From positions 1,879,001-1,943,000 of the forward strand of contig JACKOH010000001.1 of the NCBI GenBank assembly GCA_024234395.1: a stretch of DNA of 64,000 nt, given 5' to 3'. A model generated the notes under the pieces. The model saw only the letters and a list, made by a program, of their open reading frames with translations. It made no database searches and was not told the origin of the DNA. Shown piece after piece: positions 50,338 to 59,338 of this stretch; positions within the stretch are counted from its first letter, which is position 1; every line of letters begins with the position of its first letter. The DNA is from Pseudomonadales bacterium (GTDB lineage: Bacteria > Pseudomonadota > Gammaproteobacteria > Pseudomonadales > Pseudohongiellaceae). The translations under genes and the position numbers were made by a program.

Positions 50338-51198
50338 ATGAATGGATTCACCACGGCCCTGCGGGCGGAGCTCTATATCGCGCTGCGCAATTACGCCAAC
50401 CGCATCGCGGTGCTGGCCCCGCTGCTGATCGTTGCCGCCCAGTTGATCCTTACCCGCCTAGGTCAGGCCGGCACGGCGGCCCGGGAGGCCCTGCTGAATG
50501 AGTCGCCGTTCGGGGCCGAAGCCACAGACGTCACCGCCTATGGTTATTTTGTCGATGGCCTGGGAACCGGTCTCACCCTGCTGGTGCTGATCCTGGTGGC
50601 ACTGGCAGCGCACTCGTTCGCTTTCGATCGCGACACCGGCCTGCTGCGTCACCTGCTGATCCGCCGCGTCTCGCGGCCGGCAGTTATCGCCGCCAAACTG
50701 GTGCAACTGCACCTTACCGCGCTGCTGGCCCTGCTGGTGCTGCTGGCCGGAACCTGGCTGCTGTGCGCCTGGTTGTGGGAGTTTGGTCCGGTAGTGGAAG
50801 ATGGCTTCGAACTGATCGGGGAAGCGGAAATCCGCTCTGAAATTGCACTGGGCCTGCGGCTCGCCCTGTTACCGCTGCCGGCGGTGATCGCGTTCGGCAT
50901 GCTGGTTTCGGTCCTGACCAACAGCACCACCCAGGCGGTTACCACGGCGCTGGGCATCAACCTTGCCATCGATATATTCAAGGCGACGCTGGGAGATTCC
51001 GCCTACTATCTGTATGCCACCTTTCAACCGGCCCTGCTGGATCAGTCCTATCTGAGCGACGTGGGCAGCCTGGTCAGAGGGTTTTCCGACGTGCTGATCG
51101 ATTCGCGTTTTCTGACCCTGAACACCTGGATACCCTTGCCGCAAATGCTCATACTGGTGCTGTTGTCGCTGTGGCTGGTGCAGAAGAGGAACCTCTGA
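50338..51198 (+). CDS. ABC-2-type transporter permease
   Basis: The 286-residue protein has six hydrophobic helices. The first is at about 20-40, a long extracytoplasmic loop follows, then pairs around 80-100, 120-145, 175-195 and 205-225, with a last helix at 262-282 (MLILVLLSLWLVQKR). LLRHLLIRRVSRPAVIAAKL between helices 2 and 3 is typical of ABC-2 permeases. The stop codon at 51196-51198 is followed directly by the GTG start of the PDZ lipoprotein gene. It pairs with the ATPase at 49413. Confidence 0.87.
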   Translation: MNGFTTALRAELYIALRNYANRIAVLAPLLIVAAQLILTRLGQAGTAAREALLNESPFGAEATDVTAYGYFVDGLGTGLTLLVLILVALAAHSFAFDRDTGLLRHLLIRRVSRPAVIAAKLVQLHLTALLALLVLLAGTWLLCAWLWEFGPVVEDGFELIGEAEIRSEIALGLRLALLPLPAVIAFGMLVSVLTNSTTQAVTTALGINLAIDIFKATLGDSAYYLYATFQPALLDQSYLSDVGSLVRGFSDVLIDSRFLTLNTWIPLPQMLILVLLSLWLVQKRNL

Positions 51199-52173
51199 GT
51201 GATTCCAGGACTCGCAATTCATCGTCCGCTGACGTGTTTCCTGCTGCTGGGCAGTGCCCTGCTGGCCGGCTGCGTCAGTTACGAACCCAGGCAGCTGGCT
51301 CCCAGTATCGCGCTGTCTCCCGAGCAACTTGACCTGAGCCAGCCGGATCAGCGCAGCGGCTCCGGCGGCGTGGAATTCGGACTGACAGTCAGCACCAATG
51401 AAAGCGACTCACTGTTCAACATCGAAGTCCTGCCCGGGGTGCGGGTCCGCGAAGTGGCGCCGGGTGGGCCCGCCGACCTGGCCGGCCTGCGGGCCGGGGA
51501 CGTGGTGCTGTCGGTCAACGGGACCGAAACCAATCACCCCGACACGCTCGACGCCTTGTCCGCACAAAGCACTACCGGGTCGGCTTTCACCTTCCGGGTA
51601 CGGCGCGGTACTGCCATCCTGGAATCCAGTGTCGTAGCGCGGCCGCGGGCCAGCGCCGGGGCACCGCTGCGGGAGCTGTTCCGAAGTGATCCACTGGCCA
51701 CCCGGGCCGGTTACGATACCACGGTCCTGCAGCGCCGGGATCAGGGACAGCGGCCCGCCGCCAGAGTCGTCGAACTGGCCGCCGACAGCCCGCTCCAGGA
51801 AGCGGGTATCCAGCCCGGCGACGTGATACTCGCCCTGGACGGACGACCGGTCGAGTCCGGACAGGATCTGATCAACCGGGTTCTCGGCGACTATCAACTG
51901 GGCGATGCAGTCACGTTTACTCTGTTGCGCAACGGGACGACACTGGAACGCCAGGTCCGGCTATGGGATCCCGGTCGGCGGATCAGTCAGGTTTCGTTGC
52001 GCCCCCTGCTGTATTACGAATCCAGCCTGGCCAGTCAGCAGACCCGCTTCTCGCTGCTGGACTTCTGGCTGTTCGCCGTTTACCGTTTTAACCGCAATGA
52101 AGGGGAACGCCAGCATCAGCTGCTGGAAATTTTCAGCATCAGCAGCGACTACGGCGAATTGATTGAAGAATAG
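51199..52173 (+). CDS. Lipoprotein with two PDZ domains
   Basis: The 324-residue protein has a lipobox (LGSALLAGC, Cys25). Two PDZ domains follow: VREVAPGGPADLAGLRAGDVVLSVNG (about 75-130) and VVELAADSPLQEAGIQPGDVILALDG (about 190-250). The C-terminal 70 residues form no known domain but contain LLDFWLFAVYRFNR. No protease domain is attached, so it should bind C-terminal peptide tails in the periplasm. GTG 51199 directly follows the permease stop. Confidence 0.85.
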   Translation: MIPGLAIHRPLTCFLLLGSALLAGCVSYEPRQLAPSIALSPEQLDLSQPDQRSGSGGVEFGLTVSTNESDSLFNIEVLPGVRVREVAPGGPADLAGLRAGDVVLSVNGTETNHPDTLDALSAQSTTGSAFTFRVRRGTAILESSVVARPRASAGAPLRELFRSDPLATRAGYDTTVLQRRDQGQRPAARVVELAADSPLQEAGIQPGDVILALDGRPVESGQDLINRVLGDYQLGDAVTFTLLRNGTTLERQVRLWDPGRRISQVSLRPLLYYESSLASQQTRFSLLDFWLFAVYRFNRNEGERQHQLLEIFSISSDYGELIEE

Positions 52174-52183
52174 TGAACGCCAG

Positions 52184-53731
52184 ATGGACATCAAACCCGT
52201 AAAACTTCTTTTTATCTACCTGCTGCTCGGCTGGCTGCCGGGGACCCTGCTCGGCCAGGTGAGTTATGTGGCCTCGGAAATTGAATCCGACCGCCCGTTC
52301 GGCAGATTGATCAGCGAAGACCTGAATGGCGATGGGCGCCTGGACCTGGTGGACTACCGGTGGCGCCGCGGAATCGGGCGGGAACTGCTGATCTATTCGC
52401 AGGCAGCGGATGGACGCTATGCACCCAATCCGACCCTGGTGGAAATCAAGTCGGAAATTATCGCCGTGGGCTTTGCCGATCTGCGTCCGGATCCCGGCAG
52501 GGAGCTGGTCCTGCTCGCCAACAACGGCGTATTCAGCCTGTCCACTGCGATTGACGGCTATGCGGGAAACCTGGCGCCGCTGGCGCGCTGGCAACTGGTG
52601 GCGGATATTCCTGAGCCGGACGAGGTGCAGTTCCTCCGTGACTTCAGCGATATCAACGGCGATGGACTGGTGGATCTGCTGCTGCCCGGCCAGAGCGGCT
52701 ATGGCCTGTTTACCGCGACAGGTCCCGAGCAGTTTGAGCTGATCAGCGAATTTTCCACCCTTAACCGCGACCTGGATCCTGCCCTGCGCCCGAGCGGGGA
52801 CGCGGAACTGTCCGCAGCTATCGACATCAATTCCCGGGATGGTATCCGTCTGCAGGTAAGCGCCAGACAACCCACCCCGTTCGCCGGTTTCGTGGAGGAC
52901 TGGGAAGCGCAGTCCGACGAAACCGATACCCTGCTGGAGGCGGAAAACTGGATGCCGCCGGCACTGCTGGCAGATTTTAACGGCGACGGCCGCCAGGACA
53001 TCGTGTTTCTCAATGTCGGCCTGGATATCCGTGGCCAGGTCAACCTGATGTACCAGCACAGTGACGGCAGTTTTTCCTCCGCTCCCGACTGGCAGGGACC
53101 GATCGACACCCGCGGGGACGTCCGCCTTCTGGAACTCAACGGTGACGGACGTATGGACCTGGCCAGGCTGACCGGCGAAGGCGATGAGTGGGACGTGGCG
53201 TTTTTCCTGAACCGGGACGGCCAGTTTGATTTCGACCAGCCGGATCAGGTCATGCGTTTTGCCGGTTACGATGTCAATCTCGACGTGCTCGATCTGGATC
53301 TGGACGGCACTCCCGAACTTACCGTGAGCTACTATACCATTCCGGTCGTGGAAGCCATTCGCAACACCAGTATCGTGCGCAGCCAGCTCATCTACGGACG
53401 CGATCCCGAACGGCTGTTTTCCCGGCGCCCGCAGTTTCGGCTCGACGAAAGTTTCTCGGCCAGTGACGTGCGGGGACTGACCGAACAGATGTCCCTGCAG
53501 CAGGATGTGGACGGAGACGGTCGGCCCGATGCCCTCTACATCACCACCGAAGGTGCTGTGGCCGCCCGTCGGATCAATGCGGATCTCAGTATCGACGAGA
53601 CCCCGTTCTGGGAATACGTTCCCTCCAGAACCGTCACCGGCTTCGAGGTGAATGACCTGAATCAGGACAACGTGCCAGATCTCATACTCAGACACAGCTC
53701 TTCCTATACCGTGCTGGTGGCCCGCCCATGA
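52184..53731 (+). CDS. Exported FG-GAP/VCBS repeat protein (first)
   Basis: The 515-residue protein has a signal peptide (KLLFIYLLLGWLPGTLLG). It carries about seven calcium-binding motifs of the form D-x-N-G-D-G-x-x-D or close variants, at residues near 46, 155, 263, 316 and three more towards the C-terminus (DLDLDGTPE, DVDGDGRPD, DLNQDNVPD). That number fits a seven-bladed beta-propeller. ATG 52184 follows the PDZ gene stop by ten bases. It overlaps the next repeat protein by four bases. Confidence 0.85.
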   Translation: MDIKPVKLLFIYLLLGWLPGTLLGQVSYVASEIESDRPFGRLISEDLNGDGRLDLVDYRWRRGIGRELLIYSQAADGRYAPNPTLVEIKSEIIAVGFADLRPDPGRELVLLANNGVFSLSTAIDGYAGNLAPLARWQLVADIPEPDEVQFLRDFSDINGDGLVDLLLPGQSGYGLFTATGPEQFELISEFSTLNRDLDPALRPSGDAELSAAIDINSRDGIRLQVSARQPTPFAGFVEDWEAQSDETDTLLEAENWMPPALLADFNGDGRQDIVFLNVGLDIRGQVNLMYQHSDGSFSSAPDWQGPIDTRGDVRLLELNGDGRMDLARLTGEGDEWDVAFFLNRDGQFDFDQPDQVMRFAGYDVNLDVLDLDLDGTPELTVSYYTIPVVEAIRNTSIVRSQLIYGRDPERLFSRRPQFRLDESFSASDVRGLTEQMSLQQDVDGDGRPDALYITTEGAVAARRINADLSIDETPFWEYVPSRTVTGFEVNDLNQDNVPDLILRHSSSYTVLVARP

Positions 53732-55392
53732 TGTCCGCGCCACGTCTACCGACTTACCTGGCTGTGCTGCTGCTCAGCCTGTCCAGGGCGGCATTCGCGG
53801 TGGATGGTTATACCAGCATGGAATTCTCCCTGCCCGGGAACAGTGAACAGTTGCTGGTCGCCGATACCGACGGCGATGGCCGGCGGGAGCTGCTGACTGT
53901 CAGCGGGAACGAGGTGCGGGTCTACTTCCAGAACGGCGAAGGTTTCGATTTTGCGTCCGGCTTTCAGTCCATCACGCTGCCCGGGACCGCTATCGGCTGG
54001 GACCTCAGCAGAGGCTACGACCCGGACGGCAACCTGGCGCTGGTGGCCCTGATCGACGGTCGTGAAGTGCGCTTGTGGCGCATCCGTGACCGCCGCATCA
54101 GCGAACCGGAACTGCTGCTCGACAACCTCGGCGGATTTGTTCCGCGCGGCGTACATCGGCTGCACTTCAGCCGCGACATCAATGGTGACATCCGGGACGA
54201 CCTGATCATTCCCGGGGCCGGTGTGCTGAATCTCCATATTTCCACCGCTGATGCCGGTTACGAACCGGCTATCTCGGTGCAGACCGAAATGCAGATGCGC
54301 ACGGTTCTGAGTCCAGGCCGGCTGGAACGCGAGGTCGGCCAGTCCCTGACCATTCCGCTGATGGAGCTGCGCGACATTAACGCCGATGGCGCCCCCGATC
54401 TGGTTTCCCGCACCGAGACGCAGCTGGATGTGTTTCTCGCCCAGCGGGGCGCGGCGCGTTATTTCAATGCCACTCCCACCTACAGCGTGGATATTGCCGC
54501 TATCGAGGAAAGGCTGGGGGAATTCGATCTGGACCGGCTGGATTTTTCCAATCTGACCGGGATTCTGGCGATTACTCACGAAGAGCTTCTCGAAGACGTG
54601 GATGGCGATGGTATCGACGACCTGTTGTTGCGGGAAGGCGGCAAAGTATCGCTGTTCGGCGGTAACGCAACCGGCATGGATCTGGAGCAGCCCCGCCAGG
54701 TACTGCGCTCCGGTGGCAACGTGTTGAGTGTCTTTCTTTATGACGAGGATGAAGACGGGCTCAAGGACCTGTGGTTGTGGCGGGTGGAAACCATTTCGGT
54801 CGGGGACATTTTCCTGTGGCTGGCCCTGTCCGGAGACATTGCCGTGGAAGCCTTTATCTATCCCAACGAAGGCGAACGGTTTGCGCGCCGCCCCACGCGC
54901 CGGATCACCGTCAACCTGAAGTTTCCTTCCGCGCTGCGGCTGGCCGGCCAGGCCATGGATATTGCCCGGCAGGCCCGGGAAACCGGCGCCGAGCCGATCC
55001 CTCCCAACGTCCTGGCCAACCTCGACGACGATCAGTCACGGCAGGATCTGCTGGTACTGGCGGACAGCCGCCTCGAACTGTTCCTCGACGTGGTGGAACC
55101 GGTGACCCGTACCGACCCGTTCCTGGATGGACTTGGCTACAACCGTAACCAGGATGAATACGAGATCGATATCCGCGATGTACTCGGCAATATCAGCATC
55201 AACGGTACCGGGGAACTGCAGAATGTGGCTGGCCGCAACCCCGATCAGAGTCTGCCCATAGACGGCGATATCAGCGCCGGCGATGTCCTGGTCGCGGAAC
55301 TCAACGGCGATGACCGGGATGACATTTTCGTCTTCACCCGGCGCGACAATGTTCAAATCAACGGAATCCTGTTACTCTCGATTCCTCAATAA
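53728..55392 (+). CDS. Exported FG-GAP/VCBS repeat protein (second)
   Basis: The 554-residue protein has a signal peptide (TYLAVLLLSLSRAAFA) and about eight aspartate-rich motifs, some decayed: DTDGDGRRE, DINGDIRDD, DINADGAPD, DVDGDGIDD, DEDEDGLKD, DLDDDQSRQD and LNGDDRDD. It is about as long as its upstream neighbour and has the same propeller design, so the two are probably old duplicates that now differ. The ATGA overlap with the first protein shows tight coupling. A partner role in one surface complex is likely. Confidence 0.83.
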   Translation: MMSAPRLPTYLAVLLLSLSRAAFAVDGYTSMEFSLPGNSEQLLVADTDGDGRRELLTVSGNEVRVYFQNGEGFDFASGFQSITLPGTAIGWDLSRGYDPDGNLALVALIDGREVRLWRIRDRRISEPELLLDNLGGFVPRGVHRLHFSRDINGDIRDDLIIPGAGVLNLHISTADAGYEPAISVQTEMQMRTVLSPGRLEREVGQSLTIPLMELRDINADGAPDLVSRTETQLDVFLAQRGAARYFNATPTYSVDIAAIEERLGEFDLDRLDFSNLTGILAITHEELLEDVDGDGIDDLLLREGGKVSLFGGNATGMDLEQPRQVLRSGGNVLSVFLYDEDEDGLKDLWLWRVETISVGDIFLWLALSGDIAVEAFIYPNEGERFARRPTRRITVNLKFPSALRLAGQAMDIARQARETGAEPIPPNVLANLDDDQSRQDLLVLADSRLELFLDVVEPVTRTDPFLDGLGYNRNQDEYEIDIRDVLGNISINGTGELQNVAGRNPDQSLPIDGDISAGDVLVAELNGDDRDDIFVFTRRDNVQINGILLLSIPQ

Positions 55393-55459
55393 ACCGGACC
55401 GGCACCTGTTCCCCCAGACCCCAGCGTGGCCGATTCCGCCACCAGTGAGGGCTCCCGCC

Positions 55460-55762
55460 ATGAGAAAAGCCGTCTGGATCGCCTTCATCGTCGCCCTGGT
55501 CCTGGTCAACCTGATCGCCTGGCTGATGCAACAGTTTACCGGCGTCCACATTCCCATGATTCTACGCCTGACCATCGTACTCGGCGTGACCATTGGCACT
55601 ATCGTCTTCTCCGGCGCCTTTGCCCTGATCAATAAAATGGACGAGGAACGTCCCCTCACCGGCCACGTCAACGACAGCCTGCAGCATCGTCCCGACACCC
55701 CACCGCAATCCACAGCAGATCCGACTCCAGTAAAGGACCAACCGAAGCAGCAGGACAACTAA
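55460..55762 (+). CDS. Small two-helix membrane protein
   Basis: The 100-residue protein has two hydrophobic segments (VWIAFIVALVLVNLIAWLM and LRLTIVLGVTIGTIVFSGAFAL), then a charged tail rich in Pro, Gln and Asp. GAGGG lies nine bases before ATG 55460. It follows the second FG-GAP gene by 67 bases and may be the last gene of that cluster. I do not recognise the family. Confidence 0.65.
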   Translation: MRKAVWIAFIVALVLVNLIAWLMQQFTGVHIPMILRLTIVLGVTIGTIVFSGAFALINKMDEERPLTGHVNDSLQHRPDTPPQSTADPTPVKDQPKQQDN

Positions 55763-56162
55763 TTCCCACCCTAAGTCCTCGGTACGAATGCTCCACTGAA
55801 ACCGGCAGTGTTTGGACGGTATTGTTGTAGTGGATACACAAATTTGAGAAGTCAAAAAACAATACTCAGGATTTTGAGCTCGTGTTCTTTATTATCCTGA
55901 ACGTGCCACTGTGGTTGGCAGGGCGCGGATAGTCTTTGTGGCTGGGGACGTTTGAGACAGGGACGTCGAAAACGAGGCGGAATAACTGCTCCTGCGTTTT
56001 CCGCACTTCCGCCATCCCTGGCGGTCGTGCACATGGATGTGCGTTTACGATCCCCAGCTACAAAGACTATCCGCGCCCCGACCACCATGGCAAACACCCT
56101 CCATTGTGATTTCACAGGAAATGTGTTTACATCGTGGCGCGCGCAACCGGGTAAAAAACTTC
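55763..56162. other. Intergenic region with MITE-like inverted repeats
   Basis: The 400-base region contains a 158-base element with long inverted ends (55921-56078), listed separately. The left part (55780-55900) is A+T-rich and unremarkable. The right part should carry the promoter of the TAXI protein gene. Confidence 0.5.
55921..56078. repeat. MITE-like element with 28-base terminal inverted repeats
   Basis: GGGCGCGGATAGTCTTTGTG-type arms at 55921-55948 and 56051-56078 match as inverted repeats in 27 of 28 bases, and weaker matching continues outside both arms. The interior has smaller inverted words (GCGGAATAACTGC to CCGC). No coding frame fits it. Confidence 0.75.
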
Positions 56163-57206
56163 ATGACTCGTCAGCATTTTTCGACCAGATTTCAGCGACT
56201 TGCCTGTTTACTCTGCCTGCTGCTCCTGGCCTCCTGCGGAGACAATCTGGGAGTCCGGCCTTACATACTTACCACGGCCACCACCGGCGGCACCTACTAC
56301 CCGGTCGGTGTGGCCATCGCCACCGTGGCCCATGCCCAGCTGAGCCAGACCGAGGGGATTTCGCTGACCGCCATCAGCTCTGCCGGGTCACTGGAAAACG
56401 TCAAGCTGCTGCGGGACAACCAGGCCCAGTTTGCGATTCTGCAGGGCCCGTTCGGTGCCTGGGCCTGGGCCGGTGAAGGTCCGATCCGCAATCCCCAGAC
56501 CAACATGCGATCGGTGGGGGCGCTGTGGAAGAATGTCGAACACTTTGTGCTGTTGACGGAACTGGTCACCAACGGCGACATGATGGATCTGAACAATCTT
56601 GATGGCGAACGGTACGTACTGGGCGCCCGCAACTCCGGTGCCGAACAGACCGGACGTTTCATTCTCGACACCCTGGGGGTCGACTACGAGAACAGGTTTA
56701 CACTGGCCTACATGGGTTATGGTCCCACTACCGGTGCCATCCAGGACGGTCGCATTGTCGGCATGAACATCCCCGCCGGTGCCCCGGTCAGCTCCATTAC
56801 CCAGGCCTATGCGCTGATGGGCGATCGCATCACCATCCTCAACTGGACCCAGGAAGAACTGGACCGCCTCAACGCCAGATATCCACTCTGGGACTGGTAC
56901 GATTTTCCACCGGGTACTTATCCAAACCAGGACCGGCTGGTGCACACCGTCGCCTCACCCAACGTGCTGGTCACCCGCGCGGATATTCCCGAGGACGTCG
57001 TTTACCATATTACCCGGGTGATCTGGGAAAACCTGGCCACTCTCCAGGAGATCCACGGGGCCACCAATGACATGCGGCTGGATATAGCCATCGCCGGACT
57101 GGGCGCACCGCTGCACCCCGGCGCGCTGCGCTATTATCGGGAAAAAGGCCTGACTATCCCGGATCGTCTGATCATGGAAGAGCCGGCGGAGAGTATCTCG
57201 CCCTGA
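56163..57206 (+). CDS. TAXI-family TRAP transporter solute-binding lipoprotein
   Basis: The 347-residue protein has a lipobox (CLLLLASC, Cys25). The TAXI pattern follows: ILTTATTGGTYYPVGVAIATVAHA near the N-terminus, SAGSLENVKLLRDNQAQFAILQG and YVLGARNSGAEQTGRFILDTLG. Like other TAXI binding proteins it captures a solute in the periplasm for the fused TRAP permease that starts 58 bases later. I chose ATG 56163 because it begins the signal; the in-frame stretch upstream is not signal-like. Confidence 0.9.
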   Translation: MTRQHFSTRFQRLACLLCLLLLASCGDNLGVRPYILTTATTGGTYYPVGVAIATVAHAQLSQTEGISLTAISSAGSLENVKLLRDNQAQFAILQGPFGAWAWAGEGPIRNPQTNMRSVGALWKNVEHFVLLTELVTNGDMMDLNNLDGERYVLGARNSGAEQTGRFILDTLGVDYENRFTLAYMGYGPTTGAIQDGRIVGMNIPAGAPVSSITQAYALMGDRITILNWTQEELDRLNARYPLWDWYDFPPGTYPNQDRLVHTVASPNVLVTRADIPEDVVYHITRVIWENLATLQEIHGATNDMRLDIAIAGLGAPLHPGALRYYREKGLTIPDRLIMEEPAESISP

Positions 57207-57264
57207 GGAACCCTGAAACGTTCCTGAATAATAACCACAAGAGGTTCCTGAAAGAGCGATCGCG

Positions 57265-59280
57265 ATGAATTCACCCGCACTTCGAATTGGCGCTTTTCTG
57301 TTCGCCCTGTTCCACATCTACTATAACGTCATCGGCACCATTTCGGAGTTGTGGTTGTCGGCCATCCACTTCGGTGGCTTTGTGGCTATCTGCGCGTTCA
57401 TGGACAACGAGCGTGAGGAAATCCGCGGGCACCGGTTAAGGTACTGGTTCAATGTGCTGCTGGCATTCCTGGGCATGGCCGTTGCCCTCTACCTGATCCT
57501 GTTCGAAACCGCCCTCTATGACCGGGAAGCCGAGTACATTTTCAGTGACTACCTGGTGTCGCTGATCGCGGTGGGCCTGGCCATCGAATTTACCCGCCGC
57601 ACTACCGGCTGGTTCATGCCGGTGCTGATTCTGATCAGCCTGGCCTATATCCTGTTCCTGGGCCGCTTCATCTCGGGCGTGTTCTCGTTTCCGGGACTGA
57701 GCCTGGAGACCGTGTTATACCGCAGCTATTTCAGCAGTGAGGGCATGTTCGGACTGACCGCGAACATTTCGGCAACTTTCGTCTTCATGTTCATCATTTT
57801 CGGTTCCTTCCTGCTCCATTCCGGCGCAGGGGATTTCATCGTTAACCTGGCACGTTGCCTGGCCGGACGCTTTACCGGAGGAGCCGGCCTGGTGGCGGTG
57901 GTGGGTTCCGGGCTGATGGGGTCGGTGTCCGGGTCCGCCGTCGCCAACACCGTATCCACCGGGGTAATAACCATTCCGATGATGCGCAAGTCAGGCTTCA
58001 ACGGCAAATTTTCCGCCGGCGTGGTGGCCGCCTCCTCAACTGGAGGCGCGCTGATGCCACCGGTCATGGGGGCAGGTGCCTTTGTTCTGGCCAGTTATAC
58101 CCAGATCAGTTACCTGACCATCATTGCAGTCTCGGTGCTGCCGGCGATCCTGTATTTCCTGACCGTTTCCTATTTCGTTCGCATCGAGGCCAAGCGCCTG
58201 GGACTGCATCCTGAAACCACCGGGGAATCTGAGAAAATAGGCTCGGTGCTGACTCAGGGCTGGCACTTCATCATTCCGATTGCGGTGCTGGTTGGTCTGC
58301 TGGTGATGGGCCGTACTCCGACCACCGCGGCGGCCTGGGCCACTCTGGCGGTGATCGCCGCCAGCTGGATTTCCAAAAACCCGATGTCCTGGAGCGATAT
58401 TTTCAATGCCGTCCTGGAAGGCGTCAGGACCATGATCTCCACCGCCCTGCTGCTGGTCGCCGTGGGTCTGATCATCAACGTGGTCACAACCACCGGTGTC
58501 GGTAATGCCTTTTCACTGATGATCGTGGAATGGGCCCAGGGCAGCCTGTTGATTACCCTGGTGCTGGTGGCATTGGCGTCCCTGGTACTGGGAATGGGGC
58601 TGCCGGTCACCGCCTCCTATATCGTACTGGCCACCCTGTCAGCACCGCTGATCTTCGACCTGATCAGCCACTCACAACTGCTGGCCGCCCTGCAGACCAC
58701 TGACCTGCCCTCCAATGTCCAGGCCACGCTGGGCCTGTTCGGTGGCGACCCGGCGGTAGCGCTGCAGGAAATGCCGCTGGAAATGAAGCGACTGATCCGG
58801 CGGGAAATGCTGGACCCGACCCTGTTACAGGGCATGTTGCTCAGCGCGCACCTGATCATCTTCTGGCTGTCCCAGGACAGCAATGTCACACCGCCGGTGT
58901 GCCTGGCCTCATTCGCGGCCGCCGGGATCGCCGGAACCCGCCCCATGGCTACCGGCCTGACCAGCTGGAAAGTCGCCAAGGGCCTTTACCTGGTGCCGCT
59001 GCTGTTCGCCTATTCACCGCTGATCTCCGGCAGCTGGCCGGAGCGGCTGGAAGTGTTCGGCTGGTCCTGCCTGGGTCTCTATGCCCTGGCCGGGGTGCTG
59101 CACTGGTATCTGGAAATCCGTCTCAATCTGCTGACCGCGGCACTGTTGCTGCTGAGTGCGGCACTGTTGATGTGGGCTCCGTTCGGGATCATTTATCATC
59201 TGATCGGTGCCGGCCTGTTGCTGGCTGTTATACTCTGGCAACGCAGAATCAAAGTGGATTCCGATAACCCGTCAGGCTGA
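57265..59280 (+). CDS. Fused TRAP transporter permease (DctQM type)
   Basis: The 671-residue membrane protein fuses the small and large TRAP permease subunits, as usual for TAXI systems. The first 150 residues hold the DctQ-like part. From about 170 the DctM-like part runs with GSGLMGSVSGSAVANTVSTGVITIPMMRKSGF, GGALMPPVMGAGAFVLASY, LGMGLPVTASYIVLATLSAP and, near the end, TPPVCLASFAAAGIAGTRPMATG. It imports an unknown solute (often a carboxylate or amino acid) with Na+. It lies in an operon with the TAXI binding protein. Confidence 0.93.
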   Translation: MNSPALRIGAFLFALFHIYYNVIGTISELWLSAIHFGGFVAICAFMDNEREEIRGHRLRYWFNVLLAFLGMAVALYLILFETALYDREAEYIFSDYLVSLIAVGLAIEFTRRTTGWFMPVLILISLAYILFLGRFISGVFSFPGLSLETVLYRSYFSSEGMFGLTANISATFVFMFIIFGSFLLHSGAGDFIVNLARCLAGRFTGGAGLVAVVGSGLMGSVSGSAVANTVSTGVITIPMMRKSGFNGKFSAGVVAASSTGGALMPPVMGAGAFVLASYTQISYLTIIAVSVLPAILYFLTVSYFVRIEAKRLGLHPETTGESEKIGSVLTQGWHFIIPIAVLVGLLVMGRTPTTAAAWATLAVIAASWISKNPMSWSDIFNAVLEGVRTMISTALLLVAVGLIINVVTTTGVGNAFSLMIVEWAQGSLLITLVLVALASLVLGMGLPVTASYIVLATLSAPLIFDLISHSQLLAALQTTDLPSNVQATLGLFGGDPAVALQEMPLEMKRLIRREMLDPTLLQGMLLSAHLIIFWLSQDSNVTPPVCLASFAAAGIAGTRPMATGLTSWKVAKGLYLVPLLFAYSPLISGSWPERLEVFGWSCLGLYALAGVLHWYLEIRLNLLTAALLLLSAALLMWAPFGIIYHLIGAGLLLAVILWQRRIKVDSDNPSG

Positions 59281-59338
59281 TACACCGGTTTTCTTCATCG
59301 GGCCTGTATCCAATCTGACCCGTCAAGGATCATGACCT

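Noticed and set aside
52139..53743. A 534-codon minus-strand frame opposite the first FG-GAP protein
   Set aside because: It mirrors the repeat-rich sense gene, which has a signal peptide and sits in an operon.
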